Shown here: piece after piece, positions 1 to 3,946 of the stretch
Layout of the letters: every line of letters begins with the position of its first letter
Position numbering within the stretch: position 1 is the stretch's first letter
Origin: Bacteroidetes bacterium 4572_112
Lineage (GTDB): Bacteria > Bacteroidota > Bacteroidia > Bacteroidales > UBA1556
Direction: 5' to 3'
Length of the DNA stretch: 5,583 bases
Assembly: GCA_002254285.1 (NCBI GenBank)
Contig: NIUZ01000174.1
Location: 1-5,583, forward strand
Notes under the pieces: generated by a model
The model's input: the letters and a program-made list of their open reading frames with translations, nothing else
The model's database searches: none
Told to the model about the DNA's origin: nothing
Made by a program: the position numbers and the translations under genes

Positions 1-20
1 ACTGAGCATGTCGAAGTATA
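1..20. repeat. Probable half of a REP-like palindrome cut by the window edge
   Basis: The first 18 bases, actgagcatgtcgaagta, resemble one arm of the widespread intergenic palindromes of the type cttcgaca-gctcag. The complementary arm would lie to the left of the window and cannot be seen. The call rests on recognising the motif and on the other palindromes found nearby. Confidence 0.4.
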
Positions 21-79
21 GCTATGGAAATAATTTTTAACGCAGTAATAGGGAAATATAAACGATTTATATGGCGTGT

Positions 80-100
80 TTTGGTATTAATTTGGTATTA
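80..100. repeat. Short tandem duplication, 11-bp period
   Basis: The word tttggtatta occurs at 80-89 and again at 91-100, giving an 11-bp period. It lies in AT-rich non-coding DNA and no function is evident. Confidence 0.4.
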
Positions 101-150
101 GTACATTACAAAAACATAAATGAATAACTAATTTGCATTTATCTAGTTTT

Positions 151-250
151 TATGTTTGGGCTAAAGCCCGTAGAATGTTGTATTCATTAGGCATGGCATT
201 AATGCCATGCCTAATGATGAATAAACGATATGGGCTTTAGCCCAAACATA
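151..250. repeat. 100-bp nested palindrome (REP/MITE-like)
   Basis: The outer arms, 151-169 and 232-250, are a perfect 19-bp inverted repeat that contains gggctaaagccc. Inside them, 184-217 is a perfect 34-bp palindrome with no loop, centred between 200 and 201 and built on ggcatggcatt. The bases between inner and outer arms pair only partly; tattcat (181-187) can instead pair with atgaata (217-223). The element has no open frame. Its shape fits a palindromic intergenic repeat of the REP/BIME or small MITE kind, which in other genomes is mobilised by a REP-associated Y1 transposase. No such transposase gene is in the window, so the mobile interpretation is inferred. Confidence 0.75.
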
Positions 251-343
251 TAATTTTTGTCATGTACATAGGAATATGCTACAAAATTAATAATAGCAAT
301 AATATTCATATATTTGCTAAATTAGGATTAACTCTAAGTTGCA

Positions 344-410
344 CAAAGTGTAAACATTCTAATAATTCCGATAATTATTGGAATGTTGAGCAATAAGAAG
401 TCACGCTTTG
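344..410. repeat. Two-tier inverted repeat before the Bro-N remnant
   Basis: Bases 353-367 and 373-387 form a 15-bp stem with a single G.T wobble and a five-base loop (ccgat). Further out, 344-351 (caaagtgt) can pair with 403-410 (acgctttg), again with one wobble, giving a second tier. No T-run follows the inner stem, so a factor-independent terminator is unlikely. It sits where homology to the Bro-N family begins and may be the remains of an inserted palindromic element. Confidence 0.5.
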
Positions 411-623
411 AAAATGCTTGCCATCGATGGCAAAATGCGTAAGACAGATGTTGCTGATACTGAACAACTTTTTAGGCTTATACAATCTATTCCTTCGCCA
501 AAGGCAGAACCTTTTAAGCTTTGGTTAGCTCAAGTAGCAGCTGAGAGAATAGACGAAATGCAAGACCCAGAAATCTCTATTGATAGGGCATTAAAACAGG
601 ATGCTGTAATCGGTATTCAGTAG
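408..623 (+). pseudogene. Bro-N / DinD-like protein, fragment lacking both ends
   Basis: The frame encodes about 65 residues resembling the segment around the end of the Bro-N domain in the phage antirepressor / DNA-damage-inducible protein D-like family. The recognisable pieces are DGKMRKTDVADTEQLFRLIQ, the conserved SIPSPKAEPFKLWLA block and AAERIDEMQDPEISIDRALK. Full-length members are several times longer. They begin with a Bro-N fold and continue after DRA with a helical region, typically YYxxxGYSxxWINxRL. Both parts are absent: an in-frame stop lies at 387-389, and after ALKQ the frame leaves the family and stops within seven residues. No ATG precedes the homology, and the only nominal start is a TTG that corresponds to an internal Leu in the family. 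I read it as a decayed remnant, possibly of phage or mobile-element origin, with no expected function. Confidence 0.75.
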
Positions 624-630
624 TCATATT

Positions 631-694
631 TTACAGATTACAGATTACAGATTACTGATCTACCTGATTACAGAACCACTGATAACCGATTACA
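631..694. repeat. Degenerate heptamer repeat (TTACAGA)
   Basis: Three exact head-to-tail copies of ttacaga span 631-651, followed by ttactga at 652-658. Looser copies (gattacaga, gataaccgatta) continue to about 694. The tract begins just after the Bro-N fragment stop and lies between it and the convergent beta-barrel gene. It looks like a simple-sequence expansion; no coding or regulatory role is evident. Confidence 0.6.
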
Positions 695-729
695 TTTGAT
701 AGAATTCATAATAATTAAAGGTAATAATC

Positions 730-1365
730 CTACAACTTATAATGCAATCCCATTAATAATAAAGCATTGCTTGTAGTTACTTTTTCACTTCCTTCAACAG
801 GAGTTTTTGCAATATCAATTAATCCTTTTTTAAATCTTGCTTCTACCGATAAATCAACTTTGTCGGATAAAGGAAACTGTACTCCAATTCCAATATTCAA
901 ATCTATTCCAAATTCATTGAAATAGCCTTTGCCATAATATACATCTGTTTGTTCTCCAATTTTAGATGTTTGTTTGTAATTCAATAAATAATTAAGTGAT
1001 ACTCCTGCATTTGCAAAATATTTAACTTTGTTGCCAATATTTACATTTAGTAATAGTGGAACACTTAAAAAGCCAAAGTTATTATTAAATTCAAAACCTT
1101 CTTCAACACCTGACGAAGTTTCTATAGTCGAACTAAGAGAATAGCTTCTAATATCGTAATCAAGACCAGTGCTTATGGCGAAATTTTTGTGTAATCTATA
1201 AGTATACGATAAACCAAAATCGTAACCCATACCAATATCAAAAAAAGTATAGGTACTACTTATTCCGCTTCCTACAAAAACTCCAATATTATGCTTATTT
1301 ACTTGTGCAATACTAGTTAAGCTTATTATTAGCCCTAGTAATAACGTTAAAATTACTTTTTTCAT
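730..1365 (-). CDS. Secreted outer-membrane beta-barrel protein
   Basis: This 211-residue protein is predicted to be a small barrel in the outer membrane. Residues 1-21 are a signal peptide (MKKVILTLLLGLIISLTSIA, then Q), with cleavage probably near residue 20. The rest alternates short amphipathic strands and turns: GVFVGSGISSTY, YDFGLSYTYRL, FAISTGLDYDIRSYSL, then FGFLSVPLLLNVNIG, KYFANAGVSLNYLL, FGIDLNIGIGVQFPL and DLSVEARFKKGL. It ends in an aromatic/hydrophobic strand (LLLMGLHYKL). The block with LSVPLLLNVN followed by a FxNAGxSLxYLL strand is typical of the PorT-like OMP_b-brl_2 family of Bacteroidota. The length is normal for that family and both ends look intact. The ATG is supported by the signal peptide directly after it. 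The gene stands alone on the minus strand, convergent with the Bro-N remnant and divergent from the ATPase remnant. The ligand or role cannot be told from sequence. Confidence 0.88.
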   Translation of the reverse strand: MKKVILTLLLGLIISLTSIAQVNKHNIGVFVGSGISSTYTFFDIGMGYDFGLSYTYRLHKNFAISTGLDYDIRSYSLSSTIETSSGVEEGFEFNNNFGFLSVPLLLNVNIGNKVKYFANAGVSLNYLLNYKQTSKIGEQTDVYYGKGYFNEFGIDLNIGIGVQFPLSDKVDLSVEARFKKGLIDIAKTPVEGSEKVTTSNALLLMGLHYKL

Positions 1366-1422
1366 GATTTTTAATCTGTTCAGTGAGTTAATCTGTTTTT
1401 TTTATATAATAAACGTATAACG

Positions 1423-1430
1423 CAAATATA
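1423..1430 (-). promoter_or_regulatory. Candidate -7 box for the beta-barrel gene
   Basis: Read on the minus strand, these bases are TATATTTG, a full match to the Bacteroidota -7 consensus TAnnTTTG. Transcription would start about 6-8 bases downstream and leave a leader of roughly 50 bases before the ATG at 1365. I do not see a good -33 TTG at the usual 19-20 base distance, so this is a partial promoter match. Confidence 0.45.
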
Positions 1431-1515
1431 ACTATAGTTATTGCTTATAATATGTTTTTATTTAATATTGGTTTCATGAATGCTATAGTTAAATTAAATA
1501 TAATCATAATAATTA

Positions 1516-1559
1516 AATTTGGCTCTAAGTGGGTAAAAAAACATAGTTAGAGCCAAATT
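1516..1559. repeat. 44-bp hairpin unit, copy 1
   Basis: The perfect 13-bp arms aatttggctctaa (1516-1528) and ttagagccaaatt (1547-1559) enclose an 18-base loop, gtgggtaaaaaaacatag. The whole 44-bp unit is repeated without a mismatch ten bases later. There is no downstream T-run on the plus strand. It lies between the divergent beta-barrel and ATPase-remnant genes. Confidence 0.85.
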
Positions 1560-1569
1560 ATAAAAATTC

Positions 1570-1613
1570 AATTTGGCTCTAAGTGGGTAAAAAAACATAG
1601 TTAGAGCCAAATT
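1570..1613. repeat. 44-bp hairpin unit, copy 2
   Basis: This is identical at all 44 positions to copy 1, including the loop, with arms at 1570-1582 and 1601-1613. The two copies are separated by ten AT-rich bases (ataaaaattc), giving a 54-bp period. Because each unit is itself an inverted repeat, arms from the two copies can also pair with each other. It ends 10 bases upstream of the promoter at 1624. An in-frame stop inside it (1588-1590) closes the ATPase reading frame upstream. Confidence 0.85.
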
Positions 1614-2886
1614 GAACTACCAATTTTGCCATCTAAATTATTATTCATATCTTTGTTGCAAAGCAATCAATAATGAATTACAAAAAATAAACAATAATTC
1701 TCGACTTCCTGTCGCAGATGACTGGTTCTCATCTTTCCAACAATTGTCCCAACTTATACTAAGGTCGCGCAAAACGACCAAGGTCATTTTTATTGATGAA
1801 TTACCATGGTTCGACACAGCTCAATCCAACTTTGTGGCAGCAATTGAACATTTTTGGAATAGCTTTGCATCTGCTCGTAAGGATATAGTTTTGATAGTTT
1901 GTGGTTCGGCAGCCTCGTGGATGATAAACAAAATAATTAATAATCATGGTGGGCTACATAATAGAGTTACTCGTAGAATAAAGCTTGAGCCTTTTACCCT
2001 TGGCGAGTGCAAGGATTTTTTGCTAGCAAAAAATATTAAAGCCGATAATTACCATATTGCGCGTTTATTCCTTGCTTTTGGAGGTATTCCTTTCTATTGG
2101 GATGAGGTGGAAAAGGGGCTTAGTGCGGATCAAAATATTCAGAATATATGCTTTTCGCCAAATGGTTTATTGCGCTCAGAATTTGATAATTTGTTTCCCT
2201 CACTATTCTCCAATTCCGACAAACATTTATTAATAGTAAAAGCCTTGGCAACAAAAGCCAAAGGATTGCGCCGCGACGAAATTATAAAACTTACTGGACT
2301 TGCTAATGCTGGAAGTACCACAAGAATACTTACCGAACTTGAGCAAAGTGGATTCATAAGGAAGTATAATACCTTTGGCAAAAAGGAGAGGTTTAGCCTT
2401 TTTCAGTTGGTGGATTTTTATACATTATTCTATCTTAAATATATTAAGAAATCACCAAAAAATACCGATAACTATTGGGTTAATTCCTTCGACTCTCCAA
2501 AGTTTAGAGCGTGGAGTGGTTATGCTTTTGAGCTGCTTAGCTTGGTGCATATAAAGCAGATTAAAATAGCCTTGGGGATATCAGGAATAGAAAGCACCGC
2601 TTTCTCATGGCGAAGCAAAAATGCTGAAAATGGTGTGCAAATTGACCTTGTGATTGACCGTAAGGATCAAGTGATAAATCTTTGCGAGATGAAATTTTCT
2701 ATTGGCGAATATTCTATTTCAAAGACCTATGCAAGCAATCTTAGAAATAAACTAGGAACCTTTCGTACAGAAACAAAAACTCGCAAAAGTGTTATGCTTA
2801 CTATGGTAACTGTTGATGGCGTTAGGCATAATGAGCATTCGTTGGGATTAATTCATAATGAGATTTTGCTTGAGGATTTGTTTTAG
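1612..2886 (+). pseudogene. AAA ATPase with PD-(D/E)XK domain, 5'-truncated, no P-loop
   Basis: The frame (up to 424 residues) matches the middle and end of the archaeal-type AAA ATPases common in Bacteroidota. Numbering from the TTG at 1612, Walker B is KVIFIDELPW (57-66) and a sensor-1-like strand LIVCGSAASW follows (94-103). Next comes GGLHNRVTRRIKLEPF (113-128) with candidate arginine fingers, and GGIPFYW (157-163). A winged-helix-like stretch at about 215-255 precedes a C-terminal PD-(D/E)XK-like fold: E307 in WSGYAFE, D345 in QIDLVIDR, and E359 and K361 in CEMKF. Intact members start about 60-80 residues earlier with a Walker A loop (GRRRxGKT type). I find no such sequence upstream in any plus frame. 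The first in-frame ATG is at residue 104, and recognisable homology begins only near residue 20. The remainder is open and well conserved, so the loss looks recent. It probably cannot bind ATP normally; a shortened functional protein is less likely. The native role of the family is not established. Confidence 0.8.
1624..1655 (+). promoter_or_regulatory. Bacteroidota housekeeping promoter (TTTTG-N19-TATCTTTG)
   Basis: The -33 element TTTTG is at 1624-1628 and the -7 element TATCTTTG, a full match to TAnnTTTG, is at 1648-1655. The 19-base spacing is the family optimum. The expected start of transcription is about 1661-1663. The first ATG after it (1673-1675) opens a frame of only five codons (MNYKK) before TAA. 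This is the best promoter in the window, and it lies inside the nominal 5' end of the ATPase frame, which argues that those bases are not coding. Confidence 0.7.
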
Positions 2887-2918
2887 ATAAGTCAAGGTTT
2901 CAGGGGTAGTTCTTAACG

Positions 2919-2926
2919 TATATTTG
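2919..2926 (+). promoter_or_regulatory. Candidate -7 box, distal, for the metal gene cluster
   Basis: TATATTTG matches TAnnTTTG fully. A start near 2933 would give a leader of about 58 bases before the ATG at 2991, which is a usual length. The -33 region is weak (ggtttc near 2896-2901). It lies in the gap after the ATPase remnant, where a promoter for the downstream cluster is expected. Confidence 0.4.
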
Positions 2927-2974
2927 TTTTATCGAAGCTACTATATATCACTACAATATCCTAAAAATATAATG

Positions 2975-2982
2975 TATTTTTG
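2975..2982 (+). promoter_or_regulatory. Candidate -7 box, proximal, almost leaderless
   Basis: TATTTTTG also matches TAnnTTTG fully. It ends eight bases before the ATG at 2991, so a transcript from it would begin at or next to the start codon. There is no clear -33 TTG at the usual distance. It may be a chance match in AT-rich DNA. Confidence 0.3.
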
Positions 2983-2990
2983 TGGTATTG

Positions 2991-3449
2991 ATGAAAAGCC
3001 TTTTTAAGCAAATATCGACAATCGTATTTCTGATGTATTATATCGTAATATCATCGGGGATAAATATCAGCCTACATTATTGTGCTGGTGAGCTTTCGGA
3101 TATTGCTATAATTACACATAATACTTATTGCCAAATGCACGATTCTGATTCGTGTGAGGGTACTGCTTGTGTAAGTCATTTAGATGAGCCTACTCACCAC
3201 CAATGTGAAGTTGAAACGCAACATCAGTGCTGCGACAATACCGATGTATATGTGGCATTAGAAAGCAAGTTTATTTTCTCAGAATATAATGTAGCTACTG
3301 AAAGTAAATCATTTGAAATTGCTATCATCGATATTGAAGACTCTATCAATAACGACGAAAAGGCTTCTTATTATACAAATAATAAAGAACAAAATATTTC
3401 GTACCCACCGCCATATTTGGCATTTCATAAATTGATTCTCTACGCATAA
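2991..3449 (+). CDS. HYC_CC_PP family protein (metal-associated envelope protein)
   Basis: This 152-residue protein has the three signatures that name the HYC_CC_PP family of Bacteroidota: HYC at residues 29-31 (SLHYCAGEL), a Cys-Cys pair at 80-81 (QCCDN) and a proline run at 139-141 (SYPPPYLAF). An N-terminal hydrophobic stretch at about 7-24 (ISTIVFLMYYIVISSGI) should act as a signal peptide or anchor and place the rest in the periplasm. The centre is rich in Cys and His (C47, H50, C55, C60, H63, H69, H70, C72, H78, C80, C81), as expected of a soft-metal-binding protein. I chose the ATG at 2991. A GTG at 2982 would add three residues but overlaps a -7-like box. It is followed after 88 bases by the HMA protein and then by the TonB receptor. 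The biochemical function is undefined; a role in copper or other heavy-metal handling is inferred from ligands and neighbours. Confidence 0.85.
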   Translation: MKSLFKQISTIVFLMYYIVISSGINISLHYCAGELSDIAIITHNTYCQMHDSDSCEGTACVSHLDEPTHHQCEVETQHQCCDNTDVYVALESKFIFSEYNVATESKSFEIAIIDIEDSINNDEKASYYTNNKEQNISYPPPYLAFHKLILYA

Positions 3450-3454
3450 TCTTT

Positions 3455-3526
3455 TTAAATTTTATTACTGAATAAATTAAGCAATACCTATGTATATGCT
3501 TAATAATTAATTTATTAAAAATTTAA
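3455..3526. repeat. AT-rich imperfect inverted repeat between the first two metal genes
   Basis: The bases aataaattaa (3471-3480) pair with ttaatttatt (3507-3516), and aaatttt (3457-3463) can pair with aaaattt further right (3518-3524). An inner gca/tgc contact is possible at 3481-3483 and 3497-3499. The stem is almost wholly A-T and imperfect. It could be a weak attenuator or processing site that sets gene dosage inside the operon, or only AT-rich composition. Confidence 0.3.
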
Positions 3527-3530
3527 GAAG
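3525..3530 (+). promoter_or_regulatory. Purine-rich ribosome binding site
   Basis: The bases aagaag end seven bases before the ATG at 3538. Clear Shine-Dalgarno-like sites are uncommon in Bacteroidota, so this supports the chosen start. Confidence 0.4.
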
Positions 3531-3537
3531 ACATATT

Positions 3538-3945
3538 ATGTATAAAAATATATTTGCAACAATAGTATTAATATTTGCTTTAGGAATTATAAGTTCTAAA
3601 GCAAATACAGTGAATAATAGCGATGATTTATCAAAATTATTAGTTGAGTTTTCGGGTAAAAAAGACATACGAACAGATACCATTCATGTTGATGGAAACT
3701 GCAATATGTGTAAAAACCGTATTGAGAACGCAGCGCTAATTCGTGGTGTAAAGAAAGCAGATTGGCATAAACAACACGATCATTTGGTTGTGATTTATGA
3801 TGCCAATAAAGTAACTATTTTAGAAATTGAAAAAGCTGTTGCTGAGGTTGGGCATGATACGCCAAACTGTAAGGCTGACGATAAAGTTTATAGCAAACTA
3901 CCTCCTTGTTGTTTGTATCGCGAAGCTGGAGCAAAGACTCACTAA
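3538..3945 (+). CDS. Secreted heavy-metal-associated (HMA) domain protein
   Basis: This 135-residue protein is predicted to bind a soft metal, probably Cu(I), in the periplasm. Residues 1-22 are a signal peptide (hydrophobic core IFATIVLIFALGII, then SSKA). A short linker follows, then an HMA fold at about 46-112: strand DTIHVDG, the metal loop GNCNMCK with C55 and C58, helix RIENAALIRGV, strand KKADWHKQHDHLVVIYD, helix ILEIEKAVAEVGHDTPNC. The loop is the GNCxMC variant of the usual GMxCxxC, frequent in Bacteroidota stand-alone HMA proteins. The tail KVYSKLPPCCLYR carries a second possible metal site, C124-C125, and C111 is also near. Unlike cytosolic CopZ chaperones it is exported. It lies 88 bases after the HYC_CC_PP gene and its stop is one base before the receptor ATG, so translational coupling with the receptor is likely. 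Its probable job is to pass metal to or from the neighbouring envelope proteins; the metal and direction are inferred. Confidence 0.88.
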   Translation: MYKNIFATIVLIFALGIISSKANTVNNSDDLSKLLVEFSGKKDIRTDTIHVDGNCNMCKNRIENAALIRGVKKADWHKQHDHLVVIYDANKVTILEIEKAVAEVGHDTPNCKADDKVYSKLPPCCLYREAGAKTH

Positions 3946-3946
3946 T

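Larger units (their letters stand above)
1..407. other. Gene-free repeat-bearing intergenic stretch
   Basis: No convincing coding frame is present before the Bro-N fragment. The stretch is AT-rich and holds the truncated palindrome at the left edge, the 11-bp tandem duplication, the nested palindrome and the hairpin immediately before the fragment. Between 251 and 343 I see nothing recognisable. Confidence 0.6.

Noticed and set aside
691..698. TACATTTG as a plus-strand promoter
   Set aside because: It matches TAnnTTTG, but the only gene downstream is on the opposite strand, so it is probably a chance match.
1516..1613. CRISPR array with two repeats
   Set aside because: The gap between the copies is only ten bases, there are just two units, and each unit has long perfect arms and an 18-base loop. 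No cas gene is nearby.
1516..1613. Pair of factor-independent terminators
   Set aside because: No T-run follows either stem on the plus strand. On the minus strand there is a short T-run but no minus-strand gene that would end there.
2139..2381. Minus-strand open frame of 80 codons
   Set aside because: It is antisense to conserved ATPase sequence, has no recognisable domain, and is explained as a shadow.
2982..2990. GTG start three codons upstream for the HYC_CC_PP protein
   Set aside because: The ATG at 2991 directly precedes a normal Lys-containing signal sequence, and the GTG overlaps a -7-like box.
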